The notes under the pieces were generated by a model that was given only the letters and a program-made list of their open reading frames with translations, was not told the origin of the DNA and ran no database searches. 64,000 bases of DNA from Thalassia testudinum. Lineage: Eukaryota; Streptophyta; Magnoliopsida; Alismatales; Hydrocharitaceae. The position numbers and the translations under genes were made by a program. Positions 1 through 11,548 of this stretch are shown here, one piece after another; the first letter of the stretch is position 1; each line of letters begins with the position of its first letter. The DNA is taken from the NCBI GenBank assembly GCA_037157565.1, contig JAZHRO010000054.1, forward strand, positions 17,405,501-17,469,500, given 5' to 3'.

Positions 1-1275
1 TGCCTGTTATGAATAAAGAAACATGATTGAGATCATGGATTGTGAGAACGTGAAACTGGAAAGTGAAACATATGATGTTCTGAGATAAAGAGCTGGAACC
101 CTACGGGGAATTAGGAGTGGAACTCCTGGAAAGAAAAAGGAATGGAACTGAGATGTAGTTTGTACTGTCTCTTGGGTACGCAGTACCAAGGGAAGTACCT
201 GTACCTGTTTAGTGCAGAGTGGGGCCAGCCGCCCCAGGGACCCGGGGTTAGGATTGGCCGCTCTGTACCGACTTGTTGGCCATCGTGTACGTAGTACCGA
301 GGAGAGCTACTAGTGTTAGGAGAGTACTAGCTACCCCACGGGCCCCAGGGTTCTGCTAGCCTCCTTCACCGACTTGTTAGGCCCACTAGGGCAAACCAGG
401 GTAGTCAGGCGAGGGTGCGCGGACTGTGGAGGGGCAAGGCCCCGGTTTGGTTACTGTGGAGGGGTTGGACCCCTGTTACTGAGAGGGCTCTGCCCTGGTT
501 CCGTGCTGTGCTTTGGGCACACCCGTTAACGGAAACGACTGACCGCGTGCCAGTGCGGGCTAGCTACCTGTGCGTTTATCGTGCGTGCCGTAGTCACCGT
601 TACGTCTGTCAGTGACCTTGGGGTGGTTGACTGAGGGTAGGATCACCACGGGGGACTCTCCCGGCCAGGAGAGCACCACGTGCTACTTCTACTTTTGGAA
701 AAGACTGCAATCAAGATCGTTCCCACGAGGACATTCGAGATCAAGTAAATGATCTGAGAAATAAATGAAATAGTGAGAAAATTGAAAGATGTAAATAAAG
801 GAAGTGATAGAACATAATAGCTACTGTACACTCTACTGTTGCCTTTAGTTTGTTTGCCACTCTACTCAGCGTTTTGCTGATGTGTTACACTCGTTACCTT
901 TTTCAGGACCAGGTGTTGTGCAGCCAGGGTCGGCGGCTGCAGAGGACGCTGGGCCGAGTAGGGTCTAGTAGAGTTTATCACAGTCTTTTGTACCGCTTTT
1001 GTTTCTGTTCTAGTGAGTAGTTTTTGTTTCTGCTGTACTTTCTTTACCTGCAGTTCTTGTTATATGATAAATGTTGTTCTACTGTTGTGGTGGTATCTAC
1101 TGTAGTAGTTTCTTTCCTTACTGCTGTACTTCCTTACTGTTAGTTATATTCATGCTAAATGTGGTTTATTTTACTGCTCTTTTGATTACTTCCTCGTTGG
1201 ACGACTAGGTCTTGGTATTAGTCGAGTCGGTCCGGTTCTTGTGTCTCGTAGGGACTCGGGAACCGGGTCGTTACA
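1..1275 (+). repeat. Tekay-like LTR, right 1.27 kb, cut by window start
   Basis: This stretch aligns by eye with the right part of the solo LTR further on (from about 6496 to 6753, then 17045 to 18047). It ends in GGGTCGTTACA at 1275, the same type of end as that solo LTR, so it is in plus orientation. No primer-binding site follows, so it is a 3' LTR or a solo LTR. The next five bases, GACTA, would be the target duplication; its partner lies outside the window. The sequence beyond 1275 is the interior of an Athila-type LTR, which shows that this copy inserted into that LTR. Confidence 0.85.
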
Positions 1276-3098
1276 GACTAAATGTCCCACCTCAATTGGA
1301 CGCCCGCGCGGAGGAGGCGGCGGGCAGTCGAGGCTTCACGCGAGGGCTTCGCCTCAACTGCAGCCTGGCACTTCGCGAAGACACCCCACGTAGCCTGGGA
1401 GCCTGATCTGGGCGTGGCGTGCCTGGAGCAGCAGGTCGAAGGAGCTTCTTCACCTCAGCAATGGCGGCGGCGAGCGAAGTTCCTGTTTATAGAGAAAGGG
1501 CCTCTCGGCCTAATTAGATACGCAGAGGACCTTCGCCGTGGCACGGCGAAGGTGGTCGGAGGGTCTGCAGGTGGTGGGGCGGAGCCTAAGGGCTGCCCTA
1601 GGTCAAACTGCGGGTTGGGAAATGGGTGTGTTCGGTGGAGTTGCAGAGGGCGATTTGGGGGAAGTGGAAGGGCGGAGGTTGATTAGGGTGAGGAGGCGAA
1701 GGTTCTGCGGTGGTCGGCAAGCCATGTGGGTTGCTGGAGTGATGGGAGCGGGTCGCCGAAGTGTGGCCGGAGGTGGAGAAGGTGAGGGTGATTGGTCGAA
1801 ATCGGGGACGACAGTAAAGGTTTAAAGTGAGGAAAAGGAAGAGGGGAGGAAGAGAAGTTATACCTACTTAGCAGGACGAGGAGGGGCCGGAGCAGGCGAT
1901 AGCCGTATCAACTGTCGCCAGAGAAGAAACTGCCCAGAGGAAGGGGCGACGGCGAGGAGAGGGCCGGAGAAGCGCACGCTGGGTGCGGCGCGGCTCGGGA
2001 AGAGCGAGGGAAGGCAATGCTGTTGCTGGTAGTGTGGTAGGGCGACGAGGAGGAGGAGGAGAAGCCGCCGGAGCAAGGGGGCGTCTGTCGGAGTGGGAAG
2101 AGAGGAAGTGAGGGGTTATCTCCGTCGGATCCGAGCTGGGAAGAACGGCGGAGCGACAGGGGTATTTATAGGGGCAGAATCAGAGAGGAGGGCGGAGGGA
2201 GACGACGTGTCTCCCTCGCCGGAGGACGCCGGAGGAAGGAGGCCCATACCGTCCGTGCGTTTGCACGGGCGGTATGGGTGGTCGCAGCACTCAGGGGGGT
2301 GCTCCTGCGGTGGCTGACGACGCAGGGCACCCTCATTTGACTTGGGAAGCCCCCCTTTACCCTACGCGGCGCCATGCTTCGCGCAAGGTCGCCGGAGCAT
2401 GGTGCTGCTCAGGTTTTGCAGGAGGGACCTAAATGCAAAGAACGAAGGAGAGTTAAGGGTCAAAATGTGAGGGTTCAAAAGTTGAGGGCCAGAAAGTAAA
2501 TATATGAGGACCAAAGTGTAAAGTTGGTCAAGAAGGTTTCTTCTTAGGCTCAAGTTTTTATACATGACTAATTAGGACCTAAGGATTTGGATGGTGAATT
2601 TTATTTCTAGATTAAACCTTGTTTGATTGGTCAAATTATGCAAAAACCTAAATTAAGTTGTTAATTGGGCATGGTTCTCAATGTAGGTCAAAATGGGTTT
2701 CTAAGGCCAAATTGAAGGTTCTAAACCCTAGAGATTATTTTTATATGAATTTTAGAGGGTTTGGTTGATTTTTTCTCTGCCTCGAACCTCGTGTATTTAA
2801 GTGGGTTTCTTTTTAGGGTTACAGGATGTCATTTAATTCTCCGGAGTTGCTGTAGCCCTTGTTGAGTCATTTCATCCCACTTTTCTTCTTATTAGGTTGT
2901 TTTAACCTATGTTTGGACCCTGAGTTACCCTGTTTTTAGATTGGATTGGTGAAATTACATTTTTACCCCTCAGTTTCTATTTTCTTTGCAAACTCAGAAT
3001 CTCTCTGAGCCAAGCCTTTCTAAGGTTATGTAGGAGCTTTTTCTTGCAAATCAGGGTTAAATGGTGCTAGTTTAGGGCTAATGATGAGGTTCTCATCA
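1276..3098 (-). repeat. Athila-type LTR fragment (right 1.8 kb)
   Basis: Similar along its length to the right two thirds of the solo LTR at 55006-57862. Shared landmarks include the CTTCGCCGTGGCACGGCGAAGG inverted-repeat region (about 1528-1550 and 56291-56311), the block of the type GACCTAAATGCAAAGAACGAAG, and the terminal GAGGTTCTCATCA. It ends at 3098. Its left part was displaced by the Tekay-like LTR ending at 1275. GGTAG at 3099-3103 would be its target duplication. By the orientation of the Athila-type element on the right, the LTR is minus-sense. No coding potential is evident; open frames here are chance frames in GC-rich DNA. Confidence 0.75.
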
Positions 3099-4945
3099 GG
3101 TAGCTACCCCGCACTGGCACGCAGTCAGTCGTTTCCGCTAGCAGGTACGCCCAAAGTACAGCACGGAACAGTATAGGGCCTTACCCTCTCAGCAACAAGG
3201 GTTTAGTCCCTCAAAACCAAACAGAGGTCTCGTCCCTCCACAATCCGCATACTATCGTCTGACTACCCCGATTTGCCCAGTGGGCCTAACAAGTCGGTGT
3301 AGGGTGGCTAGCTCTCTCCTTACACTAATTGCTCTCCCTGGTACAATGTACGTGAGGGCCAACAAAGTTGGTGTAGAGTGGTCAATCCTAACCCCAGGTC
3401 CCAACGCAAGGGCAACTAGCTCCGCTCTACACTAATTAGAGGACAGTCGCTCTCCTTGGTACCACGTACTCAAGGACCAGCACACTTCCAACTCACATTT
3501 CCAGGTCCTTTTCATTCATCCACAGGAGCTCTACTCCTAATTCCTTGTAGGGTGCATGCTCATATCCACCATATTATTCCATACCAGGTTTCATTATTCA
3601 CAATTCCATTCTCGTATTATACATATGCAGCTCGTATTTTTACAATTAACAAATGCAACAATGATATCACAAGTAACTGTTTAACTGGCACAGGCATTTC
3701 ATATTCCAACAGGTAGCTCATATTTATTAACAGGTAATTGTTTACAATTCTACTCATTCATTTATTACTGCAATCTCAAACATGCAAACAGTGCAACTGT
3801 TTCTCGTCCTAGGATTCATGTCACATCTTAGGTTTTTAGTTATCTAATTAAAACATGGGGAAACCACTTTACCAGACAATCCGGGAGTGCTGAAACTCGA
3901 ACGGCAGACTCACGTGCCTCTGCAAGTCCCGAACACGCAACAGATCGAAATCTTATACCAAGGAACAGACCACAATGGAACGTTCAGAACAGTATATAAG
4001 GATTTCTAACATGTAGAGGAACTCACAAGGAAACTATAGATATTTCGTTTGTGTAAAACGGATCCCAAATGGACCCTAAACGGGTCAAAAATAGAACTGC
4101 AGAACCAAATCAAACGTCTGGCACAAGGTCCAGACGTCTTCAAAGTCACCAGGGTCTCACCTCAAGTTCCTGCGTTAACCTCAGATGTCCAAGACCCCTA
4201 CTTGACCTTCTGGACTCAGTTCTAGAAGTCCAACCACTCCTCCAGTTGTCTGGTAAGCTGTCCAGACGTCTGAAATGCATGGGAGGACATGCTGCGCGCC
4301 TTCCTAAAGCTGCTCCTAAGCACAACAGAGCAGGAAAACTCCTTTTACCCAAACAAATAGGCTCTGCGGTGCGGCCTGCATGGCTGTAACCGTAAGAAGA
4401 ACGTACCTTCGCGAAACCTTGCTTTCAGACATCCGGTGTTGTCACCATACGTCCGACCCGTCGTCTCGAAAGCACTCTAGAGTTCTGATACTGGAAAAAT
4501 CCCTGTACCAGAGTGAACTCTCGCTCCTCTCGTCCCGCGCAGCCATGGCTCCTCCCTCTCGTCTGCAGCTCCGATTGCAGCAGGAAGTCGGGGACGGCTC
4601 CCCCGACGCACTCCTCCTCTTTCCTCGCTCCTCGCTCTCGCTCCCTCTCTCTCGCTCGTCCCTCTCATGACAGTGGAGAGGAAGGAAGGTGGTGGTGGAG
4701 TGGAGAAGAGAGGAAGGGGGGAAGAGGGCTCTTATATAGGGAGTGGGGTTAGGGTTCGATGAGGAAGGAGAAAAGAAGAGGAGAGAGAGAAGGAAGGTTG
4801 TCTGCTCGCAGCCAGCGCGCAGACTCGACTCTGAATATAATTTTTTTAATTTCCAGACGTCTGGGAAGGGGTCCAGTCGTCTGACCAGTCGTCTAACTGA
4901 CAGTCCAAACATCTTAAAAGGTTCAAAACAGAATGGATCTTTACA
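3099..4945 (-). repeat. Old, diverged Tekay-like LTR (truncated)
   Basis: From 3104 the sequence follows the minus-sense Tekay LTR starting at its GTAGCTAGCCCGCACTGGC position (compare 15121). It ends in CTTTACA at 4945, which aligns with the TTCGTTACA end of the young copy, including the CTTAAAAGG block about 30 bases before. Divergence is high, and the first roughly 700 bases of the LTR are missing because the Athila-type LTR sits in it. It carries degenerate AGACGTCT palindromes at about 4127-4140, 4259-4272 and 4855-4900. The copy is older than the nested elements to its left. Confidence 0.75.
4731..4738 (-). promoter_or_regulatory. TATA box of the diverged LTR
   Basis: On the minus strand the sequence reads CCCTATATAAGAGCCC, a textbook plant TATA box, about 210 bases into this LTR. 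The younger copies have TTAAAAGG at the comparable place (around 5320-5330, 9163-9170). This probably marks the start of R in the LTR. The position is seen; promoter function is inferred. Confidence 0.55.
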
Positions 4946-5105
4946 ATATACATAGCCTTTCATCAAAAATGATCATTTTCAATTATTTTGAATGATTTAA
5001 GCATTGTCAAAATGTGATCCATTTAATGAGAGGTTAGGGATATCATTTTGGATGAAATTTGAAATACATATCATTCCTAGTAAAAACTTCATTCCCCAAA
5101 GTATC
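4946..5105. other. Unassigned spacer between LTRs
   Basis: About 160 bases of AT-rich sequence between the old LTR and the solo LTR. No gene, repeat family or signal was recognised here. Confidence 0.6.
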
Positions 5106-5110
5106 ATATC
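5106..5110. repeat. Target-site duplication ATATC, left copy
   Basis: ATATC lies immediately left of the solo LTR (TGTTACGAAC at 5111). The same five bases, 18048-18052, follow its right end ATTACA at 18047. The pair survives although 10.3 kb has inserted between them. Confidence 0.9.
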
Positions 5111-6753
5111 TGTTACGAACGCGCGCTTCAGACGTCTGGGAGGTGGCCCAGATGACTGACCAGATGTCTGGAACCACTTTCGGACGTCTGGGAATCGGTT
5201 ATTTTTGGCACGCGTGTTTCGTCTGCGCTCTCAGCGTATGCTCTCTCTCCCTCTCTTTTTCCCTCTCGCTTGCGGCCGCAGACCCACCCTCTGCCGCGCT
5301 CTCTCTCCTCCTCGTGCGGCCTTAAAAGGCCACGCCCCCTCCCTCACTCCCGTCACCTCCGCCCCCTTCCTCTTCTCCTTCCAGCCAGTGCGCGAGAGCG
5401 AGCGCGAGTGAGGCGGCGGCCGTGACAGCCGCGGTGAGCGTGGGAGGAGGTGTTGCGTGTGGGAAGAAGCGCTCGGCCGTGAGGGCGAGCTTGCCGGGGC
5501 TGCTAGGGCCGGCCGGCGGGGGCCGCAGCGGGCGCGGAGCGATGCGAGAGGACTGTCGCGGCTCGAGCAGCAGGAGGACGAGGCGCGGCACGGCCGGGCG
5601 TCGCGAGCGGAGGGCAAGTCACTCCCTGGTTCTGGAAACTTTTCCAGAATCAGACGTCTGGGCTTCTAGCCAGACGACTGGCACGACGTCTGGAAGACTG
5701 TCCAGACGTCTGAAAGGTGAGTTATTTCCGTCTTCTTCCTTTTCTTCGACTGACCGTACTGAGAGAGAGAGTGATGGGCACATGCAGTTTCGGTGATTCG
5801 CCACCCAACACGAATCAGACGTCTGGCTGTAGTACCTGACTACGGGAGCGACATCCAGACGTCCGGGGTGACCATCGGACATTTGGGAACTAGGCCAGAC
5901 GCCTCCGCAGGCTTCTGGACGTCTGAGAGCCCATGCAGAGCAAGGTAATCCCTGATCCACCTTTTTAAGACGTCTGGAAGAAGTTCCAGACGTCTGATTT
6001 TGCACTGTTTCGTCATTTTCGACCCGTTTAGGGCCCGTTCGGGTTTCGTTTTCCGCATTTCGAGTTGCGTTCTTTTCAGAATTAACTCCTCTACCCGTCT
6101 ACAGTAGCTATATACTATTTTGAGAAACTCCTTGTGTTTGATCCTTGTGATAGGACCCCATTTCGTTGCAGTCTCGGGGGTTGCGGAGGCACGCGGGATT
6201 CCCGACCACACCCCCAGTACTCCTGTTGTAACCGGTAGAGTGGCTTTAAGTATAATCTGTTAAATTATGGAACCATAAGTAGAACCTAGGACATTGCATG
6301 AATCCTAGGAATGAGAAATAAATTGAATGATAGATCCTAGGTGTTGCATGAATCCTAGGGCTGGAAAACTAGATTGTATGATAGATCCTAGGATATGGCA
6401 TGAATCCTGGGACGGGAAAACTAGTGGAATGTATGATTACTGCAGTCTTGGAAAATGTGAAAAGGAATTAATAGCTGCCTGTGAATTGAATTAACAGCTG
6501 CCTGCTATGAATAAATAAACGCGATTGAGAACATGGATTGTATGAACGTGAAACTGGAAAGGTGAAACCTGAATGTGCTGAGTTAAAAGAGCTGGAACCC
6601 TACAAGGAATTAGGAGTGGAACTCCTGGAAAGAGAAAGGAATGGAACTGAGAAAGAAAGACGTAGTAGTGTGCTGTCTCTTGAGTACATAGTACCAAGGG
6701 AAGTACCTGTACCTGTTTAGTGCAGAGCGGAGCCAGCCGCCCCAGGGACCCGG
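5111..6753 (+). repeat. Solo Tekay-like LTR, left part
   Basis: Starts TGTTACGAACGCG and continues at 17045 after the inserted element and one copy of its target duplication. Together the two parts make about 2646 bases, matching the 2625 and 2667 base LTRs of the nested element. With ATATC on both sides and no internal domain, it is a solo LTR left by recombination between the two LTRs of an element. It is in plus orientation, opposite to the insert. It holds AGACGTCT-type palindromes near 5130-5190, 5651-5715 and 5817-6000, and a GC-rich stretch with GGCCTTAAAAGGCC (about 5319-5332) as a possible core promoter. Confidence 0.92.
6749..6753. repeat. Target-site duplication CCCGG, left copy
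   Basis: CCCGG directly precedes TGTAACGACC at 6754 and recurs at 17040-17044 directly after TTCGTTACA. This exact 5-base duplication defines the nested insertion. Confidence 0.95.
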
Positions 6754-8518
6754 TGTAACGACCCGGTTCCCGGGTCCCTACGAGACACGAGAACCGGACC
6801 GACTCGACTAATCCCAAGACCTAGTCATCCAACGAGGAAGTAACCAAAAGACAGTAAAATAAACCACATTCAGCATGAATATAACTAACAGTAAGAAAGT
6901 ACAGCAGTAAGGAAAGAAACTACTACAGTAGGTACCACCACAACAGTAAAACAGCATGTATCATATGACAAGAACTGCAGGTAAAGAAAGTACAGCGGAA
7001 ACAAAACTACTCACTAGAACAGGAACAAAAGAGGTACAAAAGGCTGTGGTAACTCTACTGGACCCTACTCGGCCCAGCGTCCTCTGCAGCCGCCGACCCT
7101 AGCTGCTCAACACCTGGTCCTGAAAAAGGTAACGAGTGTAACACGTCAGCAAAATGCTGAGTAGAGTGGCAAACTAACTAAAGGAAACAGTAGAGTGTAC
7201 AGTAGCTGTTATGCTCTATTACTTCCTTTATTCACATCTTTCAATTTTTCTCACTATTTCATTTATTTCTCAGATCCTTTACTTGATCTCGAATGTCCTC
7301 GTGGGAACGATCTTGATTGCAGTCTTTTCCAAAAGTAGAAGTAGCACGTGGTGCTCTCCTGGCCGGGAGAGTCCCCCGTGGTGATCCTACCCTCAGTCAA
7401 CCACCCCAAGGTCACTGACAGACGTAACGGTGACTACGGCACGCGCGATAAACGCACAGGTAGCTAGCCCGCACTGGCACGCGGTCAGTCGTTTCCATTA
7501 ACGGGTGCGCCCAAAGCACAGCACGGAACCAGGGCAGAGCCCTCTCAGTAACAGGGGTCCAACCCCTCCACAGTAACCAAACCGGGGCCTTGCCCCTCCA
7601 CAGTCCGCGCACCCTCGCCTGACTACCCTGGTTTGCCCTAATGGGCCTAACAAGTCGGTGAAGGAGGCTAGCAGAACCCCGGGGCCCGTGGGGTAGCTAG
7701 TACTCTCCTAACACTACTAGCTCTCCTCGGTACTACGTACACGAGGGCCAACAAGTCGGTACAGAGCGGCCAATCCTAACCCCGGGTCCCTGGGGCGGCT
7801 GGCCCCACTCTGCACTACACAGGTACAGGTACTTCCCTTGGTACTGCGTACCCAAGAGACAGTACGAACATCTCAGTTCCATTCCTTTTTCCTTCCAGGA
7901 GTTCCACTCCTAATTCCCCGTAGGGTTCCATCCTTTAATCTCAGAACATCATATGTTTCACTTTCCAGATTCACGTTCTCAAAATCCATGATCTCAAACA
8001 TGTTTCTTTATTCATAACAGGCAGCTGTTAATTAAATTTACAGGCAGCTTTATATATTCCTTTCCATTTTTCCAAGACTGCAGTAATATACATTCCACTA
8101 GTTTTTCCATCCTAGGATTCATGCCATATCCTAGGATCTATCATACAATCTAGTTTTCCGGCCCTAGGATTCATGCAACACCTAGGAGCTATCATTCCAT
8201 ATATTTCTCATTCCTAGGATTCATGCAATGCCCTAGGTTCTAGTTATGGTTCCATACTTTAACAGATATTATTAATACTTAAAGCCACTCTACCAGGTAC
8301 AACGGGAGTAATGGGGGTGTGATCGGGAATCCCGCGCGCCTCCGCGACTCTCAAGACTGCAACCGAACGAGGTCCTATCACAAGGAGTGTCTCAAAACAG
8401 TGTATAGCTACTGAAGACGAGTAGAGGAATTAATTCTGAAAAGAACGCAACTCGAATCGCGGAAAACGGAGCCCAAACGGGCCCAAAACGGGTCGACAAG
8501 GACAATACTGTGCAAAAT

Positions 8519-8890
8519 CAGACGTCTGGAACTCCTTCCAGACGTCTTAAACGGTGGATCAGAGAATTACCTGTTCAGCTTGGCTCCCCGGACGTCCAGA
8601 AGTCTGCGGGGACGTCTGCCCTAGATCCCAGACGTTCGATGGTCCCTCAGGACGTCTGGAGGTCACTCCCGCCGTCTGGTACAACTTCCAGACGTCTGAT
8701 TCGCAAAGGATGACGAATCAGCGAACCTGCGCACAGCCAACCCCCCTCCCTCAGTACGGTCAGTCGACAAGAAGGAAGGAGAAAGCGGAAACTCACCTTT
8801 TAGACGTCTGTATGATCTTACAGACGTCGACCTTGCCGTCTGGATATCAACCCAGACGTCTGATTCTGGAAATTTTTCCAGAATCAGAAC
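8519..8890. repeat. AGACGTCT palindrome cluster, 3' LTR
   Basis: Exact AGACGTCT occurs at about 8520, 8540, 8691, 8801 and 8853, with one-base variants (GGACGTCT, AGACGTCC, AGACGTTC) between. The cluster ends in a hairpin-forming inverted repeat at 8859-8888 with arms TCTGATTCTGGAA and TTCCAGAATCAGA. The ACGT core resembles bZIP binding sites; binding is inference. Confidence 0.8.
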
Positions 8891-9296
8891 CCTGCTCGGC
8901 CTCCGCTCGCGACGCCGCCCGCGTCGCACCTCGCGCGTCTGCTGCTCAGCCCGCAGCAGGTCCCTCTCTGCGTCGCTCCGCGCCCCCTGCGCCCTCCGCC
9001 GGCCGGCCAAGTCGCTCCGGCGAGCTCGCCCTCACGGCAGAGCCCCGCCCTCGCACGCCGCACCTCCTCCACGCTCACTGCAGCTGCCGCTGCCGCCCTC
9101 GCGTCCGCTCGCTCTCGCGCACAGGAAGGAGAAGAAGGAGGAGACGGGAGGGGAGGCGCGCCCTTTTAAGGCCGCGCGAGGAGGAGAGAGAAGGCGGTCG
9201 CAGCGCGCCTGAAGCCGCAGAGAGAGAGAGAGAGGAATCGCAGGTCTGCGCGCACAGGCGCGCAGACGAATCTCCCGTGCGAACATAACTGTTCTC

Positions 9297-9405
9297 CAGA
9301 CGTCTGTAAACGATCTCGGACGTCTTGGCAGACGTCTGGATGTGATCCCAGACGTCTTGTCCGACGTCTGGGACACCTCCCAGACGTCTTAAAAGGCGTC
9401 TGGGG
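9297..9405. repeat. AGACGTCT palindrome cluster at LTR end
   Basis: Within about 110 bases the 8-base palindrome AGACGTCT and close variants repeat about seven times at 10-25 base spacing, close to the outer end of U3. The same cluster is in the partner LTR at 16915-17015. Confidence 0.8.
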
Positions 9406-9420
9406 CACGCGTTCGTTACA

Positions 9421-9520
9421 ATATAACAAACTCAAAGGAAGTTTCGTCCCCGAAACTTGCGCCAACTAGGGTGCGGGAAAAAGATGTCCAAATAACCATA
9501 ACAAACTCAAAGAGGACCGA
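9421..9520 (-). other. Atypical 3' junction: 15-base direct repeat, no polypurine tract
   Basis: ATAACAAACTCAAAG occurs at 9423-9437 and 9498-9512. In the element's sense the bases just before the 3' LTR read CCTTTGAGTTTGTTATAT and are not purine-rich, whereas Tekay elements normally carry a purine run such as GGGGGAGAAT. The pol frame reads straight through to the LTR. Confidence 0.6.
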
Positions 9521-10477
9521 AGCCGGTCCGAAAAGCTCCGGGTACCGCTCCCGCATTGCCGCCTCAGGCTCCCAGGTAGCCTCCTCGTACCGCTGGCTCC
9601 TCCACAAAACCTTTACCAGGGGTACTTGCTTTTGTCTCAACCTGCGGACGGCTCGGTCTAGGATCTGCACTGGCCGCTCGGGGTAGGTCAGGTCGTCGCT
9701 CACCTCGACGCTCTCGTGACTCAGTACGTGGCTGGGATCGGCTACGTACTTCCTGAGGTTGGACACGTGGAACACGTCGTGCACACCAGAAAGCTGCGGG
9801 GGAAGGGCAAGTCTGTAAGCAACGGGTCCAACCCGCTCCAGGACCTCAAAGGGCCCCACGAACCTCGGCGCGAGCTTCCCTCTCACCCCAAACCGCTGTA
9901 AGCCCTTCATGGGCAAAACACGAAGGAAGACGTGATCCCCAACCTCGAACTGCACCTCTCTGCGTCTGCGATCTGCGTAGCCCTTCTGTCTGCTCCTGAC
10001 AGTGCGGAGTCGTCTGTGGATCTGCTCAACTACCTCCTGACTCTGCCGGATCAACCTGGGGCCAACCTCCCACTTGGTCCCCACCTCAACCCAACTCAAG
10101 GGTGCCGTGCATTTCCGTCCGTACAGAGCCTCGTAGGGAGCCATGCCGATGCTCGAGTGATAACTGTTGTTGTATGCAAACTCCGCCAGGGGCAGGTGCT
10201 CCTCCCAAGAGCCCCTCCAGTCTAGTACACAGGCACGCAAAATGTCCTCAAGTGTCTGTATCGTGCGTTCCGACTGTCCGTCCGTCTGGGGGTGGTAAGC
10301 CGTGCTAAACCTCAACCTCGTCCCCAAAGCCTGCTGAAACTCAGCCCAAAACTGGGACGTAAAGCGGGTATCCCTGTCGGATACGATCTCCCGCGGAACT
10401 CCGTGTAGCCGCACCACATCACGGATATACCTCTCTGCCAACTGTGCTGGTCCCAAAGTGACTCGGATCGGCAAGAA

Positions 10478-10480
10478 TCA
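10478..10480 (-). other. In-frame TGA in integrase
   Basis: Falls between the peptide DRLTKTA and FLPIRVTLG, inside the integrase core where related elements have an unbroken conserved block. The frame is the same before and after, so this is a substitution-type break, not a frameshift. Confidence 0.85.
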
Positions 10481-10644
10481 TGCCGTCTTCGTCAATCTAT
10501 CCACTATTACCCAGACTGCGTCGTGTCCTCGCTGGGTAACAGGTAAGCCCACCACCAAGTCCATGGTGATGCTCTCCCGCTTCCACTCTGGCACTGGAAG
10601 AGGCTGAAGCGGCCCTGCAGGCCTCTGATGCTCGGCTTTCACCT

Positions 10645-10670
10645 GCTGGACGAACTCACCCACATCCCGC
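10645..10670 (-). other. Apparent deletion of the integrase CC zinc ligands
   Basis: The peptide here runs [18 protein letters not shown]. In related Tekay integrases a short stretch holding a C-x2-C pair lies between the EF and QQVKAEHQ parts. Both His positions upstream (EAH, FTIH) are present. The missing residues correspond to an in-frame loss of roughly 18 bases. The comparison rests on family knowledge, not on another copy in this window. Confidence 0.6.
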
Positions 10671-11545
10671 TTCATCCCTCTCCACCAGAACTCGCGTCTC
10701 AAGTCATGGTACATTTTCGTGTTTCCGGGATGTATGGTGAATCTAGAACCGTGTGCCTCAGTCAGGAGTTCTCTCAACAGCTCATCGTCTCTGGGGACGC
10801 ACAACCATCCCCTCAAGCGTAACACCTGGTCTGTGAAAGAGAAGTCCCCTGGGTCCCCTGATAGTACTCTGTCGCGCAAAGACTGCAAGTACGGATCGAC
10901 CATCTGTCCCGCGATGATGCAGTCTATCAACTCTGGCCTGGTCTGCCGTGTCACCGTCACTGCCCCACAGTACCCTCGTAACTCTAGAGGTCGCCAACTG
11001 CCCACCTCCTCCAAAAGGCTCCAACTCTGTAACTGTAGACTGGCCAAGCGTGCGGGCGCCTTACGGCTCAAGGCGTCAGCCACCACATTGGCCTTTCCCG
11101 GGTGGTAGGAGATGCTGCAGTCGTAGTCCTTCAGGAGCTCCAACCAACGTCTCTGTCTCATGTTGAGCTCCTTCTGGTCAAAAAGATATCTGAGGCTCTT
11201 GTGATCTGTAAAAATCTCGAAGGTCTCACTGTACAAGTAGTGCCTCCATGTCTTCAGCGCGAAGACAACAGCTGCCAACTCTAGATCGTGGGTAGGGTAG
11301 GTATGCTCATGGGGCTTCAGTTGCCGCGAAGCGTAAGCGACCACGTGGCCCCTCTGCATGAGCACACCTCTTAACCCCTGCAAGGAAGCGTCCGTGTACA
11401 CAACGAACCCGCCACTACTGTCAGGGATGGTGAGCACGGGAGCCGAGGTCAACCTCTCCTTCAGCTCCAGAAAACACGCCTCACAGGCGTCTGTCCAAGC
11501 GAAAGGCACATCCTTCCGGGTCAACTGTGTCATAGGACGTGCAAT

Positions 11546-11548
11546 CTA
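11546..11548 (-). other. In-frame TAG between RT and RNase H
   Basis: The codon follows RRFIRGFS and precedes IARPMTQL in the same frame. Family members usually have lysine here (AAG), so a single A to T change would explain it. It separates reverse transcriptase from RNase H and integrase. Confidence 0.85.

Larger units (their letters stand above)
6754..9420 (-). repeat. 3' LTR of the nested Tekay element (2667 bp)
   Basis: Runs from TGTAACGACC to TTCGTTACA, giving the terminal inverted repeat TGTAACGA/TCGTTACA. It is 42 bases longer than its partner at 14415. It has two extra blocks of about 32 bases (near 8825-8860 and 8930-8965) and lacks two short blocks (about 13 and 9 bases) present in the right LTR. 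Palindrome clusters lie at 8519-8890 and 9297-9405. Open frames across it are not genes. Confidence 0.93.

Noticed and set aside
8554..9288. Long plus-strand open frame in the 3' LTR (and its twin at 16228-17112)
   Set aside because: It lies wholly in GC-rich LTR U3 and its peptide is Arg/Ser/Pro-rich, with residues dictated by the AGACGTCT repeats. It is not a gene.
9716..10308. Plus-strand frames opposite the integrase
   Set aside because: They are mirror frames of the conserved minus-strand pol, which has the recognisable motifs.
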